DNA from: an uncultured Collinsella sp. | GTDB lineage: Bacteria > Actinomycetota > Coriobacteriia > Coriobacteriales > Coriobacteriaceae | Length of the DNA: 32,585 nucleotides | Direction: 5' to 3' | Assembly (NCBI GenBank): GCA_900544235.1 | Contig: UQUL01000021.1 | Location: 1 to 32,585 of the forward strand | Shown here: one piece after another, positions 1 through 7,686 of the stretch | How the letters are laid out: each line of letters starts with the position of its first letter | Numbering within the stretch: position 1 is the first letter of the stretch | Translations under genes and position numbers: made by a program | Notes under the pieces: model-generated | What the model saw: the letters and a program-made list of their open reading frames with translations, nothing else | The model's database searches: none | What the model was told of the DNA's origin: nothing

Positions 1-1421
1 GCTTTGGCACCGGATCGATGATCACGCGTTCGCTCAACGACATCAACGTGATTCAGCAGGCGATTCTGCAGACGATTCAGCTGGTGCTGCCCGTGCCGTT
101 TTTGGCTGTGGCGGGCATCATCTTCGCCTGGTTTATCGATCCTGCCATGGGCACGCTGCTGGGCGTGGTCGTTGCGATCGTGCTGGTGGCGGCGGTCTTT
201 ACCGTTGCCAACGCCGCGCCAATCTTTATGCGCCTGCAGAGCTTTATCGACCGCATGAACGTGGTGCTGCGCGAGAATATTGTGGGCGTGCGCGTCATCC
301 GTGCGTTTAACAAGGAGCGCCACGAGGAACGGCGTCTGGACGAGGTGTTTAGCGAATACGCCGCCAACGCCATCAAAGTCAACCACCTGTTTGTGGGCCT
401 TGACAGCTCAAGCTTCTTTTTGATGAATATCGCCGAGGTGGCGGTGCTGTGGGTGGGTGGCAACCGCGTGGGCGCCCATGCGATGCAGATTGCGAGCATC
501 TCTGCGGTGCTCGAGTACGCAATCTTGATTCTGTTCTTTGTGATGATGGCGCAGATGGTGGTGCTGACGCTGCCACGCGCCGCGGCATGCCTAAGCCGTG
601 CACAGCAAGTGCTGGAGATTGAGCCGAGCATCGTCGATGGCCAGCGTACGCTTGATGCGGCCGCGTCCGACTCAAAGGACGGGGCCGATGCGGTCGCCGT
701 GTTCGATCATATGTCGTTTCGCTTTGACGACGCCGACGAGGACACGCTGTGCAATTTGAACTTTACTTGTCGTCGCGGTCAGACGACCGCAATCGTCGGC
801 TCGACGGGTTCGGGCAAGTCGACGGTGGCCAAGCTCTTGCTGCGCTTCCACGATGCCACCAAGGGCGCCATTCGCCTGGACGGTGTCGATCTGCGCGAGC
901 TTTCGCAAGGTGAGATTCGCGGGCGCATCGCTTACGTACCGCAAAAGGCATGGCTGTTCTCGGGCACCGTGGCAAGCAATCTGCGCTTTGGCAACGAGGA
1001 CGCGACCGAGGCGGACATGCTTCATGCGCTTGAGGTTGCCCAGAGCACCTTTGTGCTCGACCAACTGCAGGGGCTCGATACCCCGGTGGCGCAGGGCGGC
1101 ACGAACTTTTCGGGCGGCCAGCGCCAGCGCCTAGCCATTGCTCGCGCGCTCATGAAGCGCGCCGACCTATATATCTTCGACGATAGTTTTTCGGCCCTGG
1201 ACTTTAAGACTGATGCCGCCCTGCGCCATGCGTTGCAAGATGAGACGCGTGACGCTGCGGTGCTCATCATCGCGCAGCGCATCTCGACGATCTTGCACGC
1301 CGACCAGATTGTTGTGCTCAAGGACGGCGAGGTTGTGGGCTTGGGCACGCATGAGGAGCTTATGGAAACCTGCGAGGTGTACCGCGCCATCGCGGAATCG
1401 CAAATGAAGGGAGGTGAGTAG
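1..1421 (+). CDS. ABC exporter half-transporter, degenerate-site subunit (5' end missing)
   Basis: This is one subunit of a type IV ABC exporter, a membrane pump with a transmembrane domain fused to an ATPase domain. The frame is open from base 3 (FGTGS before the first ATG at 18), and that stretch matches the RFGTxSxITRxxND region found inside these transmembrane domains, so the true start lies upstream of the window. Several hydrophobic helices come first. The nucleotide-binding domain follows: Walker A GSTGSGKST near 797-823, signature FSGGQRQR near 1109, Walker B IFDDSFSALD near 1171-1203. The catalytic glutamate after Walker B is aspartate and the H-loop histidine is glutamine (IIAQRIST near 1270). 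That marks the degenerate half of a heterodimer such as TM287/288 or LmrCD. The partner gene starts one base after the stop. The substrate cannot be told from sequence. Confidence 0.93.
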   Translation, partial: FGTGSMITRSLNDINVIQQAILQTIQLVLPVPFLAVAGIIFAWFIDPAMGTLLGVVVAIVLVAAVFTVANAAPIFMRLQSFIDRMNVVLRENIVGVRVIRAFNKERHEERRLDEVFSEYAANAIKVNHLFVGLDSSSFFLMNIAEVAVLWVGGNRVGAHAMQIASISAVLEYAILILFFVMMAQMVVLTLPRAAACLSRAQQVLEIEPSIVDGQRTLDAAASDSKDGADAVAVFDHMSFRFDDADEDTLCNLNFTCRRGQTTAIVGSTGSGKSTVAKLLLRFHDATKGAIRLDGVDLRELSQGEIRGRIAYVPQKAWLFSGTVASNLRFGNEDATEADMLHALEVAQSTFVLDQLQGLDTPVAQGGTNFSGGQRQRLAIARALMKRADLYIFDDSFSALDFKTDAALRHALQDETRDAAVLIIAQRISTILHADQIVVLKDGEVVGLGTHEELMETCEVYRAIAESQMKGGE

Positions 1422-1422
1422 C

Positions 1423-3429
1423 ATGGCCGAGGAGCTCAAGAAGCAGGGCGGCGTTGATGACGCCGTTGCCGCGGGGCTGGTCGAGGAAACGGCTGCCGCG
1501 TCGACCGAGCTGGATGACGCCGCCAAGGCTGCAGCCGAGCGCGAGGCTCGCCGCCAAGCGCTTTACGAGGAAAACGAACGTGCCGAGGACGAGCGTGCCC
1601 GCGCCGAGGCAGAGCGCATGCGCGACGTGGACGACGAAGACGAGGACGAGACGCCTCGGGATACCTGGGCGACGGTGCGCCGCCTGTGGAGTGAGGCTGC
1701 CGGCGACCATTGGCGCTTCTATATCGTGTTCGCGAGCATTGTGTTCTATGCCATCTTTAACACCGCCGCGCCGGCATATAGCGCCCGTGTGATCGATGAG
1801 CTGTGGGGGCACATGAAGCTGACGTTTGCCAACAACGCTACCTTCAGCATTACCTGGGAGAACTGCGGCAGGACCATCTTCATCTACTTTATGATTTGGA
1901 CGGCCGCCGCTTCGTTCTACGCGCTCCAGAGCTTTTTGATGTCGAGCGTGGCCGAACGCCTCAATCTGCGCCTGCGCAACCGCATCGCGCAAAAGCTCAA
2001 CCGTCTGCCGCTCGCCTATTTTGACGCGCATCGTCCCGGCGAGGTCGTCAGCCGCGCGACCAACGACCTGGACAAGATGTCCGAGAGCATGCAGCGCGGA
2101 TTGCTGCAGCTGCTCGTGTCGATCGGCACGGTTGTTGGTGCTGTGAGCGTGATGTTCGTGTTCAGCGTGCAGCTTACGCTCGTCTTTCTGTTCTTTACGG
2201 CACTGTCGCTGCTGGTGACGAAGGTCGTCTCGCGCCGCACACACGATGTGACGGGCGAGCGCCAGGAGTGGGTGTCCAAGATTACGAGTGCGGTCGAGGA
2301 AGGCTATTCGGGCCGTCTGGTGATCCGCGCGTTTAACCGTGAACGTCAGAGCTCCGCTGAGGTGCACGAGGCTTCGAAGGAACTGGCTCGTGTGAGCACC
2401 AAGGCCGACTTTATGATCAATGCTGTCGGCCCCGCGGTGCGCTTTATCGGCCGTTTGGCGCAGATCGTTATTGCGCTGGTGGGCTGCAGCATGCTGGTTG
2501 CCGGTCACATGACCGTCGGCGTGTTCCAGGCGTTCTTCCAGTTTATCTACGAGGCGTCCGAACCCATGACACAGCTGTCGTTTACCTTCAACTCGCTGCA
2601 GAGCGCGCTGGCGAGTGCAGAGCGCGTGTTCGACCTGCTCGATGAGCCCGAGATGGAGGCCGATCCGCTGCCGGACAAGGCCGCCAAGCTGCCGGGTCGC
2701 GTGGAGGGCCGCGTCTCCTTTGAGCATGTGCGCTTTGGTTATTCGCCCGACAAGCCGCTTATGCGCGACGTGTCGTTTACCGCCGAGCCGGGCCAGAAGA
2801 TTGCCGTGGTGGGAACCACGGGCGCAGGCAAGACGACGCTCATCAACCTGCTCATGCGCTTCTACGAGATTGACGGCGGGCGTATTACGCTCGACGGCGT
2901 GGATACGAGCCGCATGGATCGCGGCGAGCTACGGCAGCAGTTTGGCATGGTGCTGCAGGACGCCTGGCTGTTCGACGGCACGATTGCCGAGAATATCGCC
3001 TACGGCTGCCCCGAGGCAACGCGCGACGAAATTGTGGCCGCCGCTCGTGCCGCGCAGGTCGACTTCTTTGTGCGCACCATGCCGCAGGGCTACGACACAC
3101 GCGTGGCCAACGATGCCGAGAGCATCAGCCAGGGCCAGCGTCAGCTGCTGACCATCGCACGCGTGCTGCTCAATAACCCGGCGATTCTCATCCTGGACGA
3201 GGCGACCTCAAGCGTGGATACGCGTACCGAGCTTGCCATCGGTCGTGCCATGGACGCGCTCATGCGCGGGCGCACGAGCTTTGTGATCGCGCACCGCCTG
3301 TCGACGATTGTTGATGCCGACCTGATCTTGGTCATGGATCACGGCAACATTATCGAGCAGGGCACGCATAAGGAGCTGCTGGCTGCCGAGGGTGTCTACG
3401 CCGACCTCTATCTGAGCCAGTTCGCATAA
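1423..3429 (+). CDS. ABC exporter half-transporter, catalytic-site subunit
   Basis: This is the partner subunit of the exporter encoded just upstream. The ATG at 1423 is chosen over an in-frame GTG at 1414 because AGGGAGGTG at 1408-1416 is well spaced for it; one base separates it from the upstream stop. The protein has 668 residues. Residues 1-80 or so form an unusual charged segment rich in Ala, Glu, Arg and Asp, ending in an acidic run (DDEDEDE), before the first membrane helix. The ATPase domain has Walker A GTTGAGKTT near residue 463, Walker B LILDEATSS near 588 with the catalytic Glu, and H-loop His624 (IAHRLST). Its signature is SQGQ instead of SGGQ (near 567). Paired with the SGGQ of the upstream protein it makes the one consensus ATP site; its own SQGQ faces the degenerate Walker B. 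The substrate is unknown. Confidence 0.94.
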   Translation: MAEELKKQGGVDDAVAAGLVEETAAASTELDDAAKAAAEREARRQALYEENERAEDERARAEAERMRDVDDEDEDETPRDTWATVRRLWSEAAGDHWRFYIVFASIVFYAIFNTAAPAYSARVIDELWGHMKLTFANNATFSITWENCGRTIFIYFMIWTAAASFYALQSFLMSSVAERLNLRLRNRIAQKLNRLPLAYFDAHRPGEVVSRATNDLDKMSESMQRGLLQLLVSIGTVVGAVSVMFVFSVQLTLVFLFFTALSLLVTKVVSRRTHDVTGERQEWVSKITSAVEEGYSGRLVIRAFNRERQSSAEVHEASKELARVSTKADFMINAVGPAVRFIGRLAQIVIALVGCSMLVAGHMTVGVFQAFFQFIYEASEPMTQLSFTFNSLQSALASAERVFDLLDEPEMEADPLPDKAAKLPGRVEGRVSFEHVRFGYSPDKPLMRDVSFTAEPGQKIAVVGTTGAGKTTLINLLMRFYEIDGGRITLDGVDTSRMDRGELRQQFGMVLQDAWLFDGTIAENIAYGCPEATRDEIVAAARAAQVDFFVRTMPQGYDTRVANDAESISQGQRQLLTIARVLLNNPAILILDEATSSVDTRTELAIGRAMDALMRGRTSFVIAHRLSTIVDADLILVMDHGNIIEQGTHKELLAAEGVYADLYLSQFA

Positions 3430-3458
3430 TGTGACAAAGGGACAGTCTCTTTGCCACA
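3430..3458. repeat. 29-bp palindromic intergenic repeat, copy 1
   Basis: A 13-base arm beginning TGTGACAAAGGGA, a 3-base loop and a 13-base arm TCTCTTTGCCACA pair at 11 of 13 positions. It lies directly after the ABC gene's stop. A closely related 13-3-13 element is at 23516-23544, and a more distant relative forms the hairpin at 25999-26037. Confidence 0.75.
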
Positions 3459-3467
3459 TCACAAATA

Positions 3468-3500
3468 AGACGCGCCGGGGGTGAATCCTCTGGCGCGCCT
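3468..3500. terminator. Hairpin between convergent ABC and cysE genes
   Basis: Arms 3468-3476 and 3492-3500 (GGCGCGCCT on the right) pair at 8 of 9 positions across a 15-base loop. It sits between two convergent genes and could stop transcription from either side. On the minus strand only a short A/T-rich run follows, so termination activity is inferred. Confidence 0.5.
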
Positions 3501-3537
3501 TTGCGTTGGCGTCAATGTTGTCGGTGGTCGTCCGCCT

Positions 3538-4242
3538 CTAGCGTTCGTCCACGAGCTTGGCGACGAGGGCTTTGAGCTCGGCCACCTCTCGCTCGAGTTC
3601 CTTGACGCGGCGGGCATTCTCGGTGATGCCTTGACGGTTGAGCGCGGATTGCTCGGCGGCATCGTCGGGCATGTACTCGCGATGCTGCTTGGCATCGAAG
3701 CTCTCCTCGAACACGCGGCAGCCGTTGCGCTTGATGATGCGTCCCGGCACGCCCACGACGGTGCAGTTGTCGGGCACGTCCTTGACGACAACCGAGTTGC
3801 CGCCGATTTTGACGTTGTTGCCGATGCGGATGTTGCCGAGCACCTTGGCGCCCGTGCCCACGGTGACGTTGTTGCCTAGGGTGGGGTGGCGCTTGCCGGT
3901 CTCGTTGCCGGTACCGCCGAGCGTGACGCCCTGGTAGAGCACGCAGTTGTCACCCACAATGGTGGTCTCGCCGATGACGACGCCCATGGCGTGGTCGATA
4001 AAGAAGTGCTTACCGATCTGTGCGGCGGGATGAATCTCGACGCCGGTGATATGACGGGTGATTTGCGAGAGCACGCGGGCGAGCGAGCGATGTCCATGCT
4101 CCCACAGCCAGTGCTCGGGCACGTGGTTCCACTTGGCGTGCAGGCCAGGATAGGAAAGGAAGATGACCAGACCGTTTTGCGCGGCGGGGTCCTGCGCTTG
4201 GACGGTCTTGATGTCCTCGCGAATGGTATTGATAAAGCTCAC
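3538..4242 (-). CDS. cysE: Serine O-acetyltransferase CysE
   Basis: This enzyme transfers acetyl from acetyl-CoA to L-serine, the first step of cysteine synthesis, in the cytoplasm. The left-handed beta-helix is clear from hexapeptide repeats (IGNNVKIGGNSVV and similar). Family motifs seen are SYPGLHA near residue 30, EIHPAAQIG, and DHAMGVVIGET with His84 at the place of the catalytic His of E. coli CysE. I chose the GTG at 4242 because AAGGGAGGG lies six bases upstream; a frame extension to 4329 has no ribosome site and poor composition. The protein is 234 residues, shorter than the 273-residue E. coli enzyme, as is common in Gram-positive bacteria. The last 25 residues (VKELEREVAELKALVAKL) form a heptad coiled coil in place of the usual tail that binds CysK. 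No cysK is nearby. Confidence 0.93.
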   Translation of the reverse strand: MSFINTIREDIKTVQAQDPAAQNGLVIFLSYPGLHAKWNHVPEHWLWEHGHRSLARVLSQITRHITGVEIHPAAQIGKHFFIDHAMGVVIGETTIVGDNCVLYQGVTLGGTGNETGKRHPTLGNNVTVGTGAKVLGNIRIGNNVKIGGNSVVVKDVPDNCTVVGVPGRIIKRNGCRVFEESFDAKQHREYMPDDAAEQSALNRQGITENARRVKELEREVAELKALVAKLVDER

Positions 4243-4283
4243 CGGCCGCCCTCCCTTAGCGCCATGGCAATGCGATTCAATAA

Positions 4284-4299
4284 AGTATAGCGATTCGCT
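4284..4299 (-). promoter_or_regulatory. Probable cysE -10 box overlapped by an 11-bp palindrome
   Basis: On the minus strand TATACT (4289-4284) is a good -10 about 42 bases upstream of the cysE start. A perfect palindrome AGCGATTCGCT (4289-4299) abuts it on the spacer side, where a repressor could bind. I see no convincing -35 box, so the call rests on the -10 and position. Confidence 0.35.
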
Positions 4300-4465
4300 A
4301 GGGATTAGGAAGAACAATCTTGGCGGCATTGCGCGACAGGTGTCAGTTATGCAAACTTGCTGGTAATGGAGTCATGCTTTTGTGGGGCTGCGCACGAGGG
4401 GGCACCGCAACCGTATACTGGTCAACTTGGACGTATCCGCGCCCACAACTGAGAGGTTTTACTTC

Positions 4466-5113
4466 ATGGGTTTCATCAATTTTATTGCCGAGCTGCTTAA
4501 GGACCCGCGCACCGCGATCGCCAGCTGGATCGCCGCCGGCCCGCTTATGGCCTACGGCTGCGTGTTCCTGATCATCTTTATCGAGACGGGCGTGGTGTTC
4601 TTCCCGTTCCTTCCCGGTGATTCGCTGCTGTTCGCCTCGGGTTTCTTTGCCCACAACGGCGGCTTTAACATCGTGGCGCTTCTGGTCACCGCATGGGCCG
4701 CGGCCATTTTGGGCGATCAGTGCAACTTTATGATCGGTCACTTCTTTGGCAAAAAGATTATCGCTTCGGGCAAGGTCAAGGCCATGACGCCCGAGCGCAT
4801 TAAAAAGTCCGAGGACTTCTTGGACAAGTGGGGTCACCTGGCCATCTTCCTGGGTCGCTTCTTCCCGTTTATCCGCACCTTTGTGCCCTTTATCGCTGGC
4901 ATGGGCGGCATGCACTGGCGCAACTTTGTCGTCTTCAACGTGCTGGGCGGCATTACCTGGTCGACGGTCTTTACGCTGCTGGGCTACTTCTTTGGCGGCA
5001 TTCCCTTTGTGCAGGAGCACTTTGAGCTGCTGATTATCGGCATCGTTGCCGTGTCGATCATCCCGACCGTGGTCGGTCTGGTTAAGGCTAAGCTGGGCAA
5101 AAAGAACGCCTAG
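4466..5113 (+). CDS. DedA family membrane protein
   Basis: This is a DedA/VTT-domain integral membrane protein of 215 residues. The family includes undecaprenyl-phosphate and phospholipid flippases such as UptA, but the lipid handled here cannot be told. The family marks are FIETGVVFFPFLPGDSLL near residue 38, with the conserved Glu and PG turn in a re-entrant helix, and FLGRFFPFIRTFVPFIAGMG near residue 130, which carries the conserved FxRxxPxxR arginines. Three or more further hydrophobic helices follow. The ATG at 4466 is preferred because GAGAGG lies ten bases upstream; the in-frame ATG at 4382 adds an unrelated tail. A TATACT at 4414-4419 is a possible -10. The gene stands alone, divergent from cysE and followed by its own terminator. 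Confidence 0.92.
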   Translation: MGFINFIAELLKDPRTAIASWIAAGPLMAYGCVFLIIFIETGVVFFPFLPGDSLLFASGFFAHNGGFNIVALLVTAWAAAILGDQCNFMIGHFFGKKIIASGKVKAMTPERIKKSEDFLDKWGHLAIFLGRFFPFIRTFVPFIAGMGGMHWRNFVVFNVLGGITWSTVFTLLGYFFGGIPFVQEHFELLIIGIVAVSIIPTVVGLVKAKLGKKNA

Positions 5114-5141
5114 CTCGAGCCAGCGCGCAAACCGTGCAGTT

Positions 5142-5173
5142 GAGGCCCGTCACCGTTTACGGTGGCGGGCCTC
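5142..5173 (+). terminator. Terminator after the DedA gene
   Basis: GAGGCCCG, T, CACCG, a tetraloop TTTA, then CGGTG, G, CGGGCCTC form a 14-bp stem with one mismatched pair. It starts 28 bases after the DedA stop. The T-tract after it is weak (CTCTTC). Confidence 0.75.
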
Positions 5174-5197
5174 TTCAGCTTCGGTCAAATGAAAATA

Positions 5198-5249
5198 CTT
5201 TACTTAGTTAAAGAAAAACGTTTTATCCGACGCGCGTGCGGAGTACAAT
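5198..5249 (+). promoter_or_regulatory. Probable ilvE promoter region
   Basis: An A/T-rich stretch (5185-5227) in GC-rich surroundings ends at TACAAT (5244-5249), a strong -10 match. The -35 is unclear; TTTATC at 5222-5227 is 16 bases upstream. A small dyad, CTTTACTTAGTTAAAG (5198-5213), sits just above and could be an operator. Transcription would start near 5256. Confidence 0.4.
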
Positions 5250-5256
5250 CTCGTGC

Positions 5257-5406
5257 ATGCGAATCGACGTGCCATCGGCTTTGATGCTGCTCGCGTGTCC
5301 CGTCCGGCTCTACGCTCCGGGCGTGCGACGTTGCGACGCGGTCGGCCTCGGTCCTTGCGTGCGGGTTCGCGAGTATGCAACTGTGTATGTAAGGAGCGAC
5401 ATATGA
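5257..5406 (+). CDS. Possible leader ORF coupled to ilvE
   Basis: A 49-codon ORF fills the space between the predicted ilvE transcription start and ilvE itself. Its ATG (5257) lies about at the expected first base of the transcript, so it would be translated leaderless, as is frequent in actinobacteria. Its stop TGA (5404-5406) overlaps the ilvE ATG as ATGA. The peptide begins MRIDVPSALMLLACPVRL; 15 of 49 residues are Ile, Leu or Val by my count, the amino acids ilvE helps make. I recognise no protein family. It could be a regulatory leader peptide, a coupling device, or chance. Its existence as a gene is inference. Confidence 0.3.
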   Translation: MRIDVPSALMLLACPVRLYAPGVRRCDAVGLGPCVRVREYATVYVRSDI

Positions 5407-6455
5407 CTGTCGAGAAGAAGGATATCGATTGGGGTAGCCTCGGCTTTGGCTACATGAAGACCGATTACAGCTACGAGGCTCATTGGAAGGATGGCGAGTG
5501 GGACGAGGGCGGCCTGACCACCGACCACACCCTGCATGTCTCCGAGTGCGGCGGTATCTTCCATTACTGCCAGGAGGTCTTTGAGGGCCTGAAGGCCTAC
5601 ACCGCCGAGGACGGCAGCATCGTCTGCTTCCGTCCCGACATGAACGCTGAGCGTATGTATAACTCTGCCCAGCGCCTCGAGATGCCCCCGTTCCCCAAGG
5701 ACAAGTTCGTTGAGGCCGTCAAGCAGGTCGTTTCTGCCAACGCCGCCTGGGTTCCGCCCTTCGGTTCCGGCGCGACCCTGTACGTGCGTCCGTTTATGAT
5801 CGGCTCCGGTGACGTGATCGGCGTGGCTCCCGCTCCTGAGTACACGTTCCGCATTCTCGTGACCCCGGTCGGTCCGTACTTTAAGGGTGGCCTTAAGCCC
5901 GTTAAGCTGCGCGTTTCCGAGTATGACCGCGCGGCACCGCATGGCACCGGCAATATCAAGGCCGGCCTCAACTACGCCATGTCCCTCAAGCCCACGATGG
6001 AGGCCCATCGCGAGGGCTATGCCGAGAACCTGTATCTCGACTCCGAGTCCCGCACCTATGTCGAGGAGACCGGTGGCGCCAACGTCCTGTTCGTGAAGGA
6101 GGACGGCACCCTCGTCGTTCCTCAGTCGCACACCGACTCCATCCTGCCCTCTATCACCCGTCGTTCGCTCGTTCAGGTTGCTCAGGACCTGGGCATGACC
6201 GTCGACCAGCGTCCCGTCGAGTGGGCCGAGGTCAAGGCCGGCACCTTTGTGGAGTGCGGCCTGTGCGGCACCGCTGCCGTCATCTCCCCGGTTGGCGAGA
6301 TCGACAACAAGGTTTACGGCGCCGACGAGACCGTGACCTTCCCGGCTGGCTACACCGAGATCGGTCCTGTGATGAAGAAGCTCCGCGAGACCCTGACTGG
6401 TATCCAGTCCGGTGCTGTCGAGGATAAGCACAACTGGGTTTACACCGTCGCGTAA
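5403..6455 (+). CDS. ilvE: Branched-chain amino acid aminotransferase
   Basis: This PLP enzyme moves the amino group between glutamate and the keto acids of leucine, isoleucine and valine. It has 350 residues, which fits the longer, mitochondrial-like IlvE type. HGTGNIKAGLNYA near 180-192 carries the PLP lysine (Lys186). YVEETGGANVLFV, LPSITRRSL and FVECGLCGTAAVISPVGEI are further family motifs. I start at ATG 5403 because AAGGAG is at 5391-5396; the frame stays open upstream to 5253 but that part is Arg-rich and unlike the family. It stands alone between a promoter and a strong hairpin, with no other branched-chain genes in the window. Codon use is more C-biased than in its neighbours, consistent with high expression. 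Confidence 0.95.
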   Translation: MTVEKKDIDWGSLGFGYMKTDYSYEAHWKDGEWDEGGLTTDHTLHVSECGGIFHYCQEVFEGLKAYTAEDGSIVCFRPDMNAERMYNSAQRLEMPPFPKDKFVEAVKQVVSANAAWVPPFGSGATLYVRPFMIGSGDVIGVAPAPEYTFRILVTPVGPYFKGGLKPVKLRVSEYDRAAPHGTGNIKAGLNYAMSLKPTMEAHREGYAENLYLDSESRTYVEETGGANVLFVKEDGTLVVPQSHTDSILPSITRRSLVQVAQDLGMTVDQRPVEWAEVKAGTFVECGLCGTAAVISPVGEIDNKVYGADETVTFPAGYTEIGPVMKKLRETLTGIQSGAVEDKHNWVYTVA

Positions 6456-6511
6456 GCTGTCTTAGCTGTCCGGGCAGAGAACAAGTTCCCTCCCGGCGCG
6501 TCCTCGGACAT

Positions 6512-6556
6512 GCAAGAAGCCCTCGCTGCGCACTTCGTGCGGCGAGGGCTTCTTGC
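6512..6556 (+). terminator. Long hairpin after ilvE
   Basis: GCAAGAAGCCCTCGC pairs with GCGAGGGCTTCTTGC, and the interior continues as GCGCACTTCGTGC, giving one long near-perfect stem with a very short loop. It lies 57 bases after ilvE and is its likely terminator, although the T-tract is poor. Confidence 0.7.
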
Positions 6557-6623
6557 GTCCTGCGGAGTGCGCCGGAAAGGAGGGTCGCCCTTTTGTTTTG
6601 CTTCGCGCCATGTGGGGGCGGTG

Positions 6624-6834
6624 GCGACGTGCATTTTTGCGAGTATTCTGCAATCGAAGGCCCCTGCATACCGGCTTCGGGCAAAAAATCGGGAGTTCTC
6701 GATGTTTTCTACGAATGATGGGTGGGGTTACGGGCTGACAGCGTTTGATTTGCAGGGATATTCGCGGTCTTTGGCATTTGTCGTGGCGCCCGAAGCCCTT
6801 GGTTATGTTGAATACTCCTAAAAATGCACGACGC
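6624..6834. repeat. 211-bp foldback element, MITE-like
   Basis: The outer arms 6624-6648 and 6810-6834 are inverted copies that differ at three of 25 positions (core CGTGCATTTTT / AAAAATGCACG and GAGTATTC / GAATACTC). A second perfect 10-bp pair lies inside: GGCTTCGGGC at 6673-6682 and GCCCGAAGCC at 6788-6797. The interior has a further small hairpin near 6687-6702. I find no convincing coding frame and no clear target-site duplication. It fills most of the 480-base gap between ilvE and lemA. It may be a non-autonomous mobile element or a structured RNA. Confidence 0.55.
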
Positions 6835-6860
6835 TTAGAGGGGGACCTTCGCGAAAAAGG

Positions 6861-6899
6861 AAACCGCCCCGTCGAAGTATGCATTCGACGGGGCGGTTT
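6861..6899 (-). terminator. Terminator after lemA
   Basis: Perfect 16-bp arms 6861-6876 and 6884-6899 (AAACCGCCCCGTCGAA) close a 7-base loop. Read on the minus strand the stem is followed by CCTTTTT, a good T-tract. It lies 36 bases past the lemA stop. Confidence 0.85.
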
Positions 6900-6935
6900 A
6901 TGCATTTGGCCGATTAAGGATGCGCTGTCAAACTA

Positions 6936-7487
6936 CTAGAACTTGACGGTCGGGGCCTGGCGGGCTGCTTCAGCGGCCTCGAAGCCCTGGCGCTCCTTAA
7001 ACTGGAAGATGCCAGCAAAGATGACAGCCGGGAACGTCTGAATGGCGTTGTTGTAGCTGAGCACGCAGTCGTTGTAGCTCTGGCGTGCATAGCTAATCTT
7101 GTTCTCGGTGTCCTCGAGCGATGCCTGCAGCTGCGTAAAGTTGGTGTTTGCCTTAAGATCGGGATAGGCCTCGGCCACAGCGAAGAGCTGGCGCAGTGCG
7201 CCGGTCAGCACGTTGTCGGCTTCCATCTTGGCCTCGGGCGTGGTGGCCTTGACGGCGGTGTTACGCGCGCTGATCACGGCGGAGAGCGTCTCCTGCTCGT
7301 GCTTGGCGTAGCCCTTGACGGTTTCGACCAGGTTGGGGATCAGGTCGTTGCGGCGCTGCAGCTGCGTATCGATGTTCTGCCAGGCGTTATCGATGCGGTT
7401 ACGCTTGGTGACCATGTTGTTGTAGATGCCGGCGATGGCGCAGACAATCACAATGACAACAACGATGCCGATGATGACGGTAATCAT
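6936..7487 (-). CDS. lemA: LemA family protein
   Basis: This is a LemA protein of 183 residues, the usual length. One N-terminal membrane helix (residues 2-22) anchors it with a short outside end; the rest is an antiparallel helical bundle. Family hallmarks are YNNMVTKRNRIDNAWQNIDTQLQRRNDLIPNLVETVKGYAKHE-type sequence near residues 22-65, YPDLKAN near 108 and ARQSYNDCVLSYNNAIQTFP near 134-153. The function of LemA proteins is not settled; many sit beside TPM-domain or M48 peptidase genes, but neither is present here. The ATG at 7487 has GGAG six to nine bases upstream. TATACT on the minus strand at 7554-7549 is a possible -10. Confidence 0.95.
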   Translation of the reverse strand: MITVIIGIVVVIVIVCAIAGIYNNMVTKRNRIDNAWQNIDTQLQRRNDLIPNLVETVKGYAKHEQETLSAVISARNTAVKATTPEAKMEADNVLTGALRQLFAVAEAYPDLKANTNFTQLQASLEDTENKISYARQSYNDCVLSYNNAIQTFPAVIFAGIFQFKERQGFEAAEAARQAPTVKF

Positions 7488-7686
7488 GATGTCTCCGTTT
7501 CGAATGGCCGCGGCGGCATGCGCCAGCTGCCGTTGGTATAACGCTACTAGTATACCCGCAACGTTTTACCGTGCCGAACTTTCCGGTAAGCGTTGTGTTT
7601 TCGGCGGGGTTGGCACCGGGGCAAAGCGCGCGAGGTACAGGTGTAAGATATGCGACAGATTGACGAGTGTTGTCTTTGCCCTGAGG

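Noticed and set aside
1360..2727. Long reverse-strand open frame of 455 codons
   Set aside because: It lies opposite two clear ABC exporter genes, is rich in His, Gln and Arg, and shows no family motif; a GC-rich codon shadow.
6462..6905. Possible small basic protein on the minus strand after ilvE
   Set aside because: It runs through the ilvE hairpin, the foldback element and the lemA terminator, so the frame is explained by structure and not coding.
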